Below, piece by piece: positions 34,771 through 43,717 of a stretch of DNA of 64,000 bases. How positions within the stretch are numbered: position 1 is the first letter of the stretch; each line of letters starts with the position of its first letter. Where the stretch lies: the NCBI RefSeq assembly GCF_014647595.1, contig NZ_BMPM01000001.1:372001-436000 (forward strand), read 5' to 3'. The DNA comes from Paenarthrobacter histidinolovorans (GTDB lineage Bacteria; Actinomycetota; Actinomycetes; Actinomycetales; Micrococcaceae). A program made the translations under genes and the position numbers. The notes under the pieces are model-generated. The model had not been told where the DNA came from. It did no database searches and saw only the letters and a program-made list of their open reading frames with translations.

Positions 34771-36687
34771 CTAGGACTTGGCGCGGGCGCGGTTGGCCTT
34801 TGCACGCTCATTGGAGTCCAGAATGACCTTGCGGATACGGATGGATTCCGGGGTCACCTCGACGCACTCGTCCTCGCGGGCGAATTCGAGGGACTCTTCG
34901 AGGGTAAGATCGCGCGGCGGCGTCAGGTTTTCGAAGGTGTCGGAGGAAGCTGCACGCATGTTGGTGAGCTTCTTTTCCTTGGTGATGTTGACGTCCATGT
35001 CGTCGGCGCGGGAGTTCTCGCCCACGATCATGCCTTCGTAAACCTCGGACGTGGGCTTCACGAAGAAGGAGCCGCGTTCCTGCAGGTTGATCATGGCGAA
35101 CGGCGTCACAACACCGGCACGGTCGGCGATCATCGAACCGTTGGTGCGGTACTCGATGGGGCCGGCCCACGGCTCGTAGCCTTCGGAGATGGATGCCGCA
35201 ATACCGGCACCGCGGGTGTCCGTCAGGAACCTGGTGCGGAAACCGATCAGGCCACGTGCCGGAACGATGAACTCCATGCGGCACCAGCCGGTGCCGTGGT
35301 TGGCCATGTTGGTCATGCGGCCCTTGCGGGCTGCCATGAGCTGGGTGACGGCGCCGAGGTACTCTTCCGGTACGTCGATGGTCATGTGTTCCATCGGCTC
35401 GTGGAGCTTGCCGTCAATGGTCTTGGTGACAACCTGCGGCTTGCCCACGGTCAGCTCGAAGCCTTCACGGCGCATCTGCTCTACCAGGATGGCCAGCGCG
35501 AGCTCGCCACGGCCCTGGACTTCCCAGGCGTCGGGACGCTCGGTGGGGAGCACCTTGATGGAGACGTTACCGATGAGCTCCTTGTCCAGGCGGTCCTTCA
35601 CCTGGCGCGCGGTGACCTTGGCACCCTTGACCTTGCCGGCCAGCGGCGAGGTGTTGATGCCGATGGTCATGGAGATCGCGGGATCATCCACCGTGATGAG
35701 CGGCAGCGGCTGCGGGTTCTCGGCATCCGTCAGGGTTTCACCGATGGTGATCTCCTCGATGCCGGCAACAGCAACGATTTCACCGGGGCCAGCCGATTCG
35801 GCAGGAACGCGGGTGAGGGCCTTGGTTGCCAGCAGCTCGGTGATCTTGACGTTCTTGAGTTCACCGTTGGCGCGAGCCCAAGCGACGGTCTGGCCCTTGC
35901 GGAGCGTGCCGTTGTAGATGCGCAGCAGGGCGAGACGGCCAAGGAACGGCGATGCGTCCAGGTTGGTCACGTGCGCCTGCAGCACGCCGTCCGGGTTGTA
36001 CGTCGGAGCGGGGATGTGCTCAATGATGGTCTTGAAGAGGGGCTCAAGGTCCTCGTTCTCCGGGGCCGAGCCGTTGGCCGGCTGGTCCAGGGACGCGCGG
36101 CCAACCTTGGCGGCGGCGTAGACAACGGGAACCTCAAGGACCTTGTCCAGGTCGAGGTCCGGAACTTCGTCCGCGAGGTCCGAAGCCAGGCCCAGGAGCA
36201 GGTCCATGGACTCGTGGACAACCTCGTCGATGCGGGCATCGGGGCGGTCGGTCTTGTTGACCAGGAGGATGACGGGCAGGTGCGCGGCAAGGGCCTTGCG
36301 GAGCACGAAGCGGGTCTGCGGCAGGGGACCCTCGGAAGAGTCAACCAGCAGGACGACGCCGTCGACCATGGACAGACCGCGCTCCACCTCGCCACCGAAG
36401 TCGGCGTGGCCGGGGGTGTCGATCACGTTGATGGTGATGGTCTCGCCGTTGGACGACGGGCCGTTGTAGGCAACCGTGGTGTTCTTGGCGAGGATGGTGA
36501 TGCCCTTTTCGCGCTCCAGGTCACCGGAGTCCATGACGCGGTCCTCAACCTCACCGTGGGAAGCGAAGGAGTTGGTCTGCTTGAGCATGGCGTCGACCAG
36601 GGTGGTCTTACCGTGGTCAACGTGTGCGACGATCGCGACGTTGCGCAGATCGCTCCGCGACGCAGTGTTGGTGATGGTTTCAGACAT
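34771..36687 (-). CDS. typA: Translational GTPase TypA/BipA
   Basis: 638 residues from ATG 36687. G-domain motifs: IVAHVDHGKTTLVDAML, REKGITILAKN, DTPGHADFGGEV, NKTDRPDAR, then domain II, and the TypA-specific C-terminal domain (HGTGWCRMEFIVPARGLIGF, FRTRFLTDTRGAG, ITKEKKLTNMRAASSD). It binds 70S ribosomes and supports growth at low temperature and stress, probably in 50S assembly. A longer in-frame reading to 36786 has no ribosome-binding site. Confidence 0.95.
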   Translation of the reverse strand: MSETITNTASRSDLRNVAIVAHVDHGKTTLVDAMLKQTNSFASHGEVEDRVMDSGDLEREKGITILAKNTTVAYNGPSSNGETITINVIDTPGHADFGGEVERGLSMVDGVVLLVDSSEGPLPQTRFVLRKALAAHLPVILLVNKTDRPDARIDEVVHESMDLLLGLASDLADEVPDLDLDKVLEVPVVYAAAKVGRASLDQPANGSAPENEDLEPLFKTIIEHIPAPTYNPDGVLQAHVTNLDASPFLGRLALLRIYNGTLRKGQTVAWARANGELKNVKITELLATKALTRVPAESAGPGEIVAVAGIEEITIGETLTDAENPQPLPLITVDDPAISMTIGINTSPLAGKVKGAKVTARQVKDRLDKELIGNVSIKVLPTERPDAWEVQGRGELALAILVEQMRREGFELTVGKPQVVTKTIDGKLHEPMEHMTIDVPEEYLGAVTQLMAARKGRMTNMANHGTGWCRMEFIVPARGLIGFRTRFLTDTRGAGIAASISEGYEPWAGPIEYRTNGSMIADRAGVVTPFAMINLQERGSFFVKPTSEVYEGMIVGENSRADDMDVNITKEKKLTNMRAASSDTFENLTPPRDLTLEESLEFAREDECVEVTPESIRIRKVILDSNERAKANRARAKS

Positions 36688-36970
36688 GCGGTAATGACTC
36701 GATTCAGTGGTGAAGTCAGCTGTTTGTATCCGCGCGCATACCTGATCGACTTGATCGGAACACACAGCGAAAAGACCCCGGGACACAGGGCACCTGCATC
36801 CAGTCTAAACGCAGATGCATTTCTGAGCCTAAAAAGCAAGCCATCACCCCCCGTATTGTGGTGGCGGTCACAGCAGGTCACGTGTTCGTAAACACAAGTC
36901 AAGATGCTGGATTTTCCCGCCCGGGTGCCCCATGATTGCAGCAGAACCAGTGCCCCACGGAGACCAATCA

Positions 36971-37813
36971 ATGCGTCAATCTTCGGCCGTGTTCCGCATG
37001 ATCGCACCATTGATCGCCGTCGGCGTTCTTTTGGTGGGTTGCGGACCAAGCCCAGTGCCCAGCAGTGCCCCCTCGCAATCAGCCGCGCCTGCGCCGGCCC
37101 AGACGGCGGCCTCGGATAAGCCGCTCAGGGTTGCCCCTGCACCCAGCGCCCTGAATCTCCCTGCCGGTTCCCTTTACAAAAACCCGACGAACAACCGCAA
37201 CGAATTGGTGTTGGCCGACGTGCGCCACACCGCCGTGCTGATCGGCGACTCACAGGCCATGCCTGCAGGTTCCTGGCCGCAGCAAGGCATCGCAGCCCTG
37301 GGGTACAAACTGCACGTGGTGGGCATGGGCGGTACCGGATACGTCGCCACCAACGGCAAGACCGGCAACTACATCGACGCGCTGCAGCGCGGCGACTGGG
37401 TCCTCCCCTACGGCGAGCCACCTCTGATCGTGGTGGAAGGCGGCGGAAACGACGCCACACAGCGCGCCACGGATGCTCAGATCACCGGCAACGCCGAGCG
37501 GTTGCTCGCCGCCTTGAAAACCCGCTACCCAGGCTCACGCCTGGCCATGATCGGCACCCTCGCCCGCGGCATCAGCAACGGAGGAGGACGCCGAACGGAA
37601 GTGGACGCCCTGCTGGGCCGGATCGCTGCCAAGCACGGCATCCCGTTCGTCAGTGCCGGCGACTGGCTCACCCGTTACGACGCCATCGGCGACCTTCAGG
37701 ACGGGGTCCATTTGCGGGCAACCGGACACGCAAAGCTTGGTGTGGCCCTGGCCCGGGAACTCACGGCGTTGGGCCTCACTGCCCGCCCGGACAACCCCCA
37801 GCCTGCCAAGTAG
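36971..37813 (+). CDS. SGNH/GDSL-hydrolase lipoprotein
   Basis: 280 residues from ATG 36971, which has GGAG eight nt upstream. Type II signal peptide with lipobox LLVGCGPS (Cys at about 24), then a Pro/Ala-rich linker. SGNH motifs: VLIGDSQAMPAG (block I, GDS), GMGGTGY (block II), VEGGGNDATQ (block III, GxND) and DGVHLRATGHAKLG (block V, DxxH). Probably an anchored esterase or acetyl-hydrolase acting on surface polysaccharide. Monocistronic, followed by a hairpin. Confidence 0.85.
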   Translation: MRQSSAVFRMIAPLIAVGVLLVGCGPSPVPSSAPSQSAAPAPAQTAASDKPLRVAPAPSALNLPAGSLYKNPTNNRNELVLADVRHTAVLIGDSQAMPAGSWPQQGIAALGYKLHVVGMGGTGYVATNGKTGNYIDALQRGDWVLPYGEPPLIVVEGGGNDATQRATDAQITGNAERLLAALKTRYPGSRLAMIGTLARGISNGGGRRTEVDALLGRIAAKHGIPFVSAGDWLTRYDAIGDLQDGVHLRATGHAKLGVALARELTALGLTARPDNPQPAK

Positions 37814-37830
37814 ACAACCGAACTTAAACG

Positions 37831-37875
37831 GCAAGAGCCGGTGGCTCCCTCTCCAGGGAACCACCGGCTCTTCTG
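37831..37875. terminator. Bidirectional terminator between SGNH gene and oligopeptide operon
   Basis: Long stem: AAGAGCCGGTGG (37833-37844) pairs with CCACCGGCTCTT (37861-37872), with an inner ccct/aggg stem. It lies between convergent genes. Confidence 0.8.
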
Positions 37876-37903
37876 CTGAACCGCAGCAGGATTACGACGC
37901 CGG

Positions 37904-39613
37904 TCAGGCCACCGCGGGCGGCAGCAGGAGCGAGCCACCGGGAATCGCATCCAGGAGTGCCTGGGTGTAGGCCTCCCGCGGGTTATCGAAGACGTCATCC
38001 GTGCTGCCCGTTTCCACAAGCTTGCCCTTTTCCATGACGCAGACGTGGTCTGCGATCTGGCGGACTACGGCGAGGTCGTGGGTGATGAACAGATAGGTCA
38101 AACCGAGGTTGTCCTGGAGATCGGCCAACAGGTTCAGGACCTGGGCCTGGACCAGGACGTCCAGAGCGGATACGGCCTCGTCACAGATGATGACTTCAGG
38201 ATCCAATGCCAAGGCACGCGCGATGGCAATACGCTGACGCTGGCCGCCTGAGAGCTCGTTCGGGTACCGCTGCATCATGGACTGCGGCAAAGCCACCTGG
38301 TCCAACAGCTCACGGACCTTCTTTTCACGGCTGGCCGCATTTCCGATCTTGTGCACGCGCAACGGCTCTTCAATGGTCCGGAAGATGTTGTACATCGGGT
38401 CCAGGGAACCATAGGGATCCTGGAAGATCGGCTGCACACGGCGACGGAACTTGAACAAATCCTTGCCCTTGAGCCCCGCTGTGTCCACACCGTCGAAAAC
38501 GATCTGGCCCTCTGTGGGCTTTTCCAACTGGAGAACCATTTTGGCCACAGTGGACTTGCCCGAACCGGACTCGCCCACAATGGCCGTCGTGGTCCCCCGC
38601 TTTACCGTAAAGCTGACATCGTCAACCGCAGCGAAGTCGGACGTCTGACCGAGGCCCTGTCGCAACTTGTAGATTTTGCGCAGGTTCTTGATCTGGAGAA
38701 TTTCATCCGTGGAGCGTTCCTTGGCAACAGCCACAGGAGCCAGCAAGTCCTCGGCTTCCACCCCCTGTTCCTTGGCAACCTGGATCCGGCGCGAGGCCAG
38801 CGAAGGTGCCGACTCAACGAGGCGACGGGTGTAGGGGTGCTGCGGGTTGCGGAGCAGTTCCAGGGAAGGTCCCGCCTCCACCACATTGCCCTGGTACATC
38901 ACGATGACTTTGTCCGCGCGCTCGGCAGCAAGACCGAGGTCGTGGGTGATGAGCAATACGGACGTACCAAGCTCCGTAGTCATCTTGTCCAGGTGATCCA
39001 GGATCCTCCGCTGAACTGTGACATCCAGTGCGGACGTCGGTTCGTCGGCGATCAAGAGCTTGGGCTGGCAGCTCAGGCCGATGGCGATAAGCGCGCGCTG
39101 ACGCATACCACCGGAAAACTCGTGCGGATACTGCTTGGCACGCCGTGCAGCATCAGGAAGCCCGGCCTCGGCAAGAACGCGTGCGACGTCTTCGGGTCCG
39201 TCCGGACGACCATTGGCCTTCAAGGTCTCACGGACCTGGTAACCGATCTTCCACACAGGGTTCAGGTTGGACATCGGATCCTGGGGAACCATGCCGATGT
39301 GGCTGCCTCGGAGTTCGATCATGCGCTTTTCCGGCGCATGGGCGATGTCTTCGCCGTCGAGCAGAATCTGCCCACCCGAGACGCGGCCGTTGTTGGGCAA
39401 CAGGCCGATGGCGGCCAGCGCCGTCGTCGACTTTCCTGAACCCGACTCACCCACAATGGCGACCGTCTCGCCCGGCATGATGGTCAGGTGGGCGTTCTTT
39501 ACCGCCTTGACCTCGCCGGAGCCGGTCTTGAAGGTGATGGCCAGGTCCTTGATCTCCAGGATTGGCCGTACTGGTGCAGTGGCTTCATCAATTCTGATGT
39601 TGGCAGAAGTCAT
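37904..39613 (-). CDS. Oligopeptide/dipeptide ABC transporter ATP-binding protein, fused double domain
   Basis: 569 residues containing two complete ATPases: first Walker A VGESGSGKSTTALAAIGLLP, signature FSGGMRQRALIAIG; second VGESGSGKSTVAKMVLQLE, signature LSGGQRQRIAIARA. They equal DppD plus DppF fused in one chain. The oligopeptide-type C-terminal motif HPYTRRLVESAPS follows the first domain and AYTQALLDAIPGG the second. ATG 39613 has AAGGAGG upstream. Terminal gene of the oppA-B-C-DF operon. Confidence 0.94.
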   Translation of the reverse strand: MTSANIRIDEATAPVRPILEIKDLAITFKTGSGEVKAVKNAHLTIMPGETVAIVGESGSGKSTTALAAIGLLPNNGRVSGGQILLDGEDIAHAPEKRMIELRGSHIGMVPQDPMSNLNPVWKIGYQVRETLKANGRPDGPEDVARVLAEAGLPDAARRAKQYPHEFSGGMRQRALIAIGLSCQPKLLIADEPTSALDVTVQRRILDHLDKMTTELGTSVLLITHDLGLAAERADKVIVMYQGNVVEAGPSLELLRNPQHPYTRRLVESAPSLASRRIQVAKEQGVEAEDLLAPVAVAKERSTDEILQIKNLRKIYKLRQGLGQTSDFAAVDDVSFTVKRGTTTAIVGESGSGKSTVAKMVLQLEKPTEGQIVFDGVDTAGLKGKDLFKFRRRVQPIFQDPYGSLDPMYNIFRTIEEPLRVHKIGNAASREKKVRELLDQVALPQSMMQRYPNELSGGQRQRIAIARALALDPEVIICDEAVSALDVLVQAQVLNLLADLQDNLGLTYLFITHDLAVVRQIADHVCVMEKGKLVETGSTDDVFDNPREAYTQALLDAIPGGSLLLPPAVA

Positions 39614-39623
39614 GTTCGCCTCC

Positions 39624-40568
39624 TTAGCGCTGACGGCTCTTGGGATCAAGAGCATCGCGGACGGCGTCGCCAAGCATGATGAAGCTCAGGACGGTGATGG
39701 ACAGGGCGGCTGCCGGGTAGAGCAGGATACCGGGATTGGTACGGATGGACGCATTGGCCGCGGAGATGTCGTTACCCCATGACATCACGCTGCCGGGCAG
39801 ACCAACACCCAGGAATGACAGGGTGGCTTCCAGAACAATGAAGACACCCAGTTCAAGCGTTGCCAGCACGATCACCGGAGCGAGGGCATTCGGCAGTGCG
39901 TGCTTGACCAGGGCACCGAACTTGGAGACACCCAGCGAACGGGCAGCGGTGACAAAGTCCGCATTGCGCACTTCGATGACCGCACCACGGGTGATGCGTG
40001 CCATTTGCGGCCATGCCAGCAGGGATATGGTCATGACCACGGTCCAGACGCTCCTGTTCTCACGGAACAACGGAAGCTGCGTGATGACCAATGCACCAAG
40101 GATGATCGGCAAGGCGAAGAAGATGTCGCCAAGGCGGGCCAGGACGGCGTCAAGCCATCCACCGTAGTAGCCGGCCAAGGCTCCGAGTGTGACACCGATG
40201 ATGACGACGGCGAGAACGGACAGAACGCCCACCGACAGTGACGCCTGCGTACCGTGGATGACCCGGGAGTAAACGTCGCAACCCTGCAAGGTAAAGCCAA
40301 GCGGGTGGCCTGCTGTGGGTGCACCTTCAGAGTTGGACAGCTGGCAGTCATTGTTGGGCTCGACACTTGTGAAGAGTCCAGGGAACAGCGCAACAGTCAC
40401 CAGGAGCAGGATCAGAAGCGAGGAAACAATAAACAGGGGGCGACGCCGCAGCTTGCGCCACGCATCAGCCCACAGGCTCAGGGGCGCCTGATCTGTCTTG
40501 ACAGCATCAGTTGCCAGAAGCGGTGTCTCCTCGACAGGAGCCACGAAGTGTTCAGTATTACTGGTCAT
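39624..40568 (-). CDS. Oligopeptide ABC transporter permease (DppC/OppC type)
   Basis: 314 residues from ATG 40568 with GAGGAT upstream. An N-terminal OppC_N-like cytosolic and helix region (WRKLRRRPLFIVSSLLILLL) is followed by about five more helices and the EAA motif (ARSLGVSKFGALVKHALPNA). Extra-cytoplasmic CQLSN and CDVYS cysteines may pair. The start overlaps the DppB-type gene by 11 bp. Confidence 0.92.
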   Translation of the reverse strand: MTSNTEHFVAPVEETPLLATDAVKTDQAPLSLWADAWRKLRRRPLFIVSSLLILLLVTVALFPGLFTSVEPNNDCQLSNSEGAPTAGHPLGFTLQGCDVYSRVIHGTQASLSVGVLSVLAVVIIGVTLGALAGYYGGWLDAVLARLGDIFFALPIILGALVITQLPLFRENRSVWTVVMTISLLAWPQMARITRGAVIEVRNADFVTAARSLGVSKFGALVKHALPNALAPVIVLATLELGVFIVLEATLSFLGVGLPGSVMSWGNDISAANASIRTNPGILLYPAAALSITVLSFIMLGDAVRDALDPKSRQR

Positions 40569-41487
40569 AGCGGATCCTCGGGTCAAGCCAGGCGTACAGG
40601 AGGTCAACAAGGAGGTTGGTGATAACGAAGACCAGGACCAGGACGCTGACGATGGCTACGATGGTCGGCCCCTCGCTGCGCTGGATGGCCTGGAAGAGTT
40701 TGTTTCCAACTCCCGGCACGTTGAAGATGCCCTCCGTAACAATGGCGCCGCCCATGAGGCCACCAAGGTTCGCACCCAGGTAGGTCACCACTGGAATCAA
40801 GGAGTTCCTGAGGATGTGGGCAATAACCACGCGGGGACGGGAGAGCCCCTTCGCGGTGGCGGTCCGGACGTAGTCAGCGTTCATGTTTTCGCTGACTGAT
40901 GCCCGCGTAAGACGAAGGACGTAGGCGAAGGACACGAGTCCAAGGACTACAGCGGGAAGAATCAGGTTGCCCCAGTCAGCATTGGCACCCACTGTGGGCT
41001 TTGCCCAACCGAGTTGAACGCCAAAGATGAGCTGGAAAACGAAGCCGAGAACGAACGTCGGAACAGCGATCACCAGGAGTGAGACGACCAGGACCGTGGA
41101 ATCGAACAGCTTGCCCTTCTTCAGCCCGGCGAAGACACCGAAGGCGATGCCGAAGACTGCCTGGATGATCAGGGCCTCGATCGCAAGCATGGCCGTTACG
41201 GGGAACGCCCTGGCAAGAGCGGCAGCGATGGGCTGCTGTGTGAAGTCGACGCCAAGGTTAAAGGTGAACAGGTTCTTGAGGAAGAGTCCATACTGAACCC
41301 AGAACGGCTGGTCCAGGTTGTACTGCGCCCGCAGGGCGTCGATAACGCTCTGCGGAGGCTGGCGCTCACCGAAGAGCGCAGCAATTGGGTCTCCGGGGAG
41401 TGCGAAAACCATGTAATACACGAGGAGCGTGGTCCCCAGGAATACCGGGATGACCTGGAGGAGCCTGCGGAAAATGAAGCGAACCAC
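40558..41487 (-). CDS. Oligopeptide ABC transporter permease (DppB/OppB type)
   Basis: 309 residues with six helices. MVRFIFRRLLQVIPVFLGTT and YNLDQPFWVQYGLFLKNLF are typical of DppB/OppB; the EAA motif is YVRTATAKGLSRPRVVIAHI. It is separated from the binding-protein gene by a 124-nt gap with a strong hairpin. Confidence 0.93.
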   Translation of the reverse strand: MVRFIFRRLLQVIPVFLGTTLLVYYMVFALPGDPIAALFGERQPPQSVIDALRAQYNLDQPFWVQYGLFLKNLFTFNLGVDFTQQPIAAALARAFPVTAMLAIEALIIQAVFGIAFGVFAGLKKGKLFDSTVLVVSLLVIAVPTFVLGFVFQLIFGVQLGWAKPTVGANADWGNLILPAVVLGLVSFAYVLRLTRASVSENMNADYVRTATAKGLSRPRVVIAHILRNSLIPVVTYLGANLGGLMGGAIVTEGIFNVPGVGNKLFQAIQRSEGPTIVAIVSVLVLVFVITNLLVDLLYAWLDPRIRYDQ

Positions 41488-41549
41488 CGGTCACCCCTCT
41501 CCGTTGGTTGGGCGTTGGAATGTCATGTGTGCCTTCCTGCCAAGCAAGC

Positions 41550-41584
41550 AAGGGGGGCCCGGCGCGTTGGCCGGACCCCCTTTG
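41550..41584 (-). terminator. Intercistronic hairpin between binding-protein and permease genes
   Basis: Arms aggggggcccggc (41551-41563) and gccggaccccct (41570-41581), with a short mismatch. It lies after the substrate-binding gene, as does the hairpin after gluB. Likely attenuates readthrough or protects the upstream mRNA. Confidence 0.7.
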
Positions 41585-41611
41585 CCTTACGGCAAGTTCA
41601 GATCCTGAGGA

Positions 41612-43294
41612 CTACTTGGCCTCAATGTCGAAGTAACGGATGCCGCCGTTCCAGCCGGTTTCAGCTGAGACGACATTGTTGCTCCAGACGATCGGGGTTG
41701 CGCGGTACCACAACGGCAGGCCGGGGAGGTCCTTGAAGAGGACTTCCTGTGCCTGGTTGAACTTCTTGTTGGCGTCCTCTGGCGTCTTGGCTGCAAGGCC
41801 TTCCTTGAGGAGCTTGTCGAACTCAGGGTTCGAGTACTTCTCATAGTTGGACGATGCGTTGGTTGCCCAAACCGGTCCCAGGAAGTTGTAGAGGGACGGG
41901 TAGTCGCCCTGCCAGCCGGCGCGGGTCAGACCCGGGAGGGACTGCGACTTGCGCAGGTCGAGAACTTCAGCAAACTTGGCGAACGGCTGGATTTCAGCCT
42001 GGATGCCGAGGTTGTTCTTGAAGCCGTTTGCAACGGCGTCGATCCATTCCTTGTTGCCACCATCAGTGTTGGAGGCGATGAGGAGCGGCTTGGAGCCGTC
42101 GTAGGGCTTGATCTTCTCAGCCTGTGCCCACAGATCCTTGGCCTTCTGGACGTCGAACTTCAGGACGTCGCTGCCGGGGATGGAATCGTTGTAACCGTCG
42201 AGGACCGGTGCGGTGAACTCAGTGGCCGGGGTACGCGTGCCGTTGAAGATGACCTTGGTGATCTCTTCACGGTTGATGGCGTGGGACAGAGCCTGGCGAC
42301 GCAGCGTTCCAGCTTCACCCTGGAAGTTCGGGTTGTAGCCCGGGATGTTCAGGGTGGAGTTGTTGGCGTTCGGACGGGTGGAGTTCCGGTCCGGGAAGTC
42401 CGTGGTGTAGGTCTTCAGGGCGTTCGACGGAACGACGTCGGTGACGTCGAGGTTGTCAGCCTGGAGATCCGTGTATGCGGGGCCGGGATCGGTGTAGAAC
42501 TTGAAGGTCACGCCACCGTTCTTGGCGGCACGCGGTCCGCTGTAGTCCGGGTTCTTGACCAGGGAGATGGACTGGTCGTGTACCCAGGCACCTTCCTTCT
42601 CAAACTTGTACGGGCCGTTGCCGATGGGGTTCTCGCCGAACTTCTTCGGGTCCTTCAGGGCCTCGGAAGGAAGCGGGTAGAAGGCGGAGTAACCAAGACG
42701 CAGGGACCAGTCAGCCTCCGGCTGGGAGAGCTTGACCGTAATGGTCTGGTCGTCCTTGGCAGCGAGACCGGACATGGTCTGTGCCGTCGGCGCCGGAGTG
42801 GAGGTCTTCTTGCCGTCAGCGCCTGTGGTCTCGTTGACCGCACTGACGTCGGCGTAGCCTTCGATGGATTCGAAGAAGAAGCCGTTGTTCTGGAGGTTGG
42901 TGCTCAGTGCGGCGAAGTTCCAGGAATCAACGAAGGTCTTGGCCGTGATGGCCTCTCCGTTGGTGAACTTGGCGCCGGACTTGACCTTGATGGTCCAGTT
43001 CTGCGAGTCGGTGGTCTCGATCGAATCTGCCAGGGCGTTGACCGGCTTGCCGTCGGAGTCGTAGGCACGAAGGCCTTCGAACAGCAGCTCCACGACGCGG
43101 CCACCGTACACCTCGTTGGTGTTGGCCGGCAGCAGCGGGTTCTGCGGTTCGTTGCTGTATGCGGAGATGACCTTGTTCGGGTCAGCTGCGGCAGAGCTGT
43201 TGTTGTTGCTGCCGCCGCCGCCGCCGCAACCGGTCACTGCGAGGGCGATGATCGCCGCTACGCCTAGAGCTTTGGAAGTGCGCGAGAAACGCAT
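41612..43294 (-). CDS. Oligopeptide ABC transporter substrate-binding lipoprotein
   Basis: 560 residues of SBP family 5. The signal peptide ends in a lipobox VTGCGGGG (Cys about 23). NNSSAAADPNKVISAYSNEP and AITAKTFVDSWNFAAL are typical of DppA/OppA proteins. ATG 43294 has AGGAGG upstream. It is the first and most highly expressed gene of the operon (inference from the promoter and the following hairpin). Substrate: peptides, specificity unknown. Confidence 0.92.
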   Translation of the reverse strand: MRFSRTSKALGVAAIIALAVTGCGGGGGSNNNSSAAADPNKVISAYSNEPQNPLLPANTNEVYGGRVVELLFEGLRAYDSDGKPVNALADSIETTDSQNWTIKVKSGAKFTNGEAITAKTFVDSWNFAALSTNLQNNGFFFESIEGYADVSAVNETTGADGKKTSTPAPTAQTMSGLAAKDDQTITVKLSQPEADWSLRLGYSAFYPLPSEALKDPKKFGENPIGNGPYKFEKEGAWVHDQSISLVKNPDYSGPRAAKNGGVTFKFYTDPGPAYTDLQADNLDVTDVVPSNALKTYTTDFPDRNSTRPNANNSTLNIPGYNPNFQGEAGTLRRQALSHAINREEITKVIFNGTRTPATEFTAPVLDGYNDSIPGSDVLKFDVQKAKDLWAQAEKIKPYDGSKPLLIASNTDGGNKEWIDAVANGFKNNLGIQAEIQPFAKFAEVLDLRKSQSLPGLTRAGWQGDYPSLYNFLGPVWATNASSNYEKYSNPEFDKLLKEGLAAKTPEDANKKFNQAQEVLFKDLPGLPLWYRATPIVWSNNVVSAETGWNGGIRYFDIEAK

Positions 43295-43464
43295 TCCGCC
43301 TCCTATGAGTCGGGAAGTTGATCAGGGGAATTTTGGTAGGTTCCCCCAAGGCAGGGCACAGATTCCTACTGTGACGTTGCCTACATGTGAGTGTAAGCCT
43401 ACCCACATTGCGTCCGGATGTTGGAACATGCTGGCCAAACTGTAACCGTTCCGCAACCTCTACA

Positions 43465-43493
43465 TGCCTAAAACGCCGGGAATTTCAAGTCAA
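43465..43493 (-). promoter_or_regulatory. Promoter of the oligopeptide ABC operon
   Basis: Minus strand TTGACT (43493-43488), 17-nt spacer, TAGGCA (43470-43465). This is the clearest vegetative promoter in the window. Confidence 0.7.
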
Positions 43494-43672
43494 ACGTTAC
43501 CCAGTGGTAGCATTCGCTGTCTGACAGCAGGACAGGACGTATTTCGGGCGTAGAAGCAACCCGGTTCCCACTTCATTTCTCGCCCCGTGGATGAGCGGGG
43601 TCACTGGCAACGGCAGTTCCGTGACCGCTTTTCTCGTTGGCTTTCCCTGAAACTTAAAGTTCTTCATACTGC

Positions 43673-43706
43673 TGAGGCCCCTCCCGGCGAACCGGGAAGG
43701 GCCTCA
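43673..43706 (-). terminator. Hairpin downstream of the 848-residue membrane protein gene
   Basis: 15-bp stem (43673-43687 with 43692-43706), one mismatch, loop cgaa; no good T-run on the minus strand. Confidence 0.6.
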
Positions 43707-43717
43707 ACGTGTGGATC

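Larger units (their letters stand above)
43295..43717. other. 423-bp intergenic region with oligopeptide operon promoter and hairpins
   Basis: It holds the oligopeptide operon promoter (43465-43493) and a ~165-nt leader, the terminator-like hairpin of the 848-residue protein gene (43673-43706), and further pairing around 43587-43630 (gcggggtcac with gtgaccgc, followed by ttttct on the plus strand). No convincing ORF. Confidence 0.55.

Noticed and set aside
35296-36891. 531-codon open frame antisense to typA
   Set aside because: High-GC shadow; typA has complete GTPase motifs on the other strand, and the antisense product has no recognisable domain.
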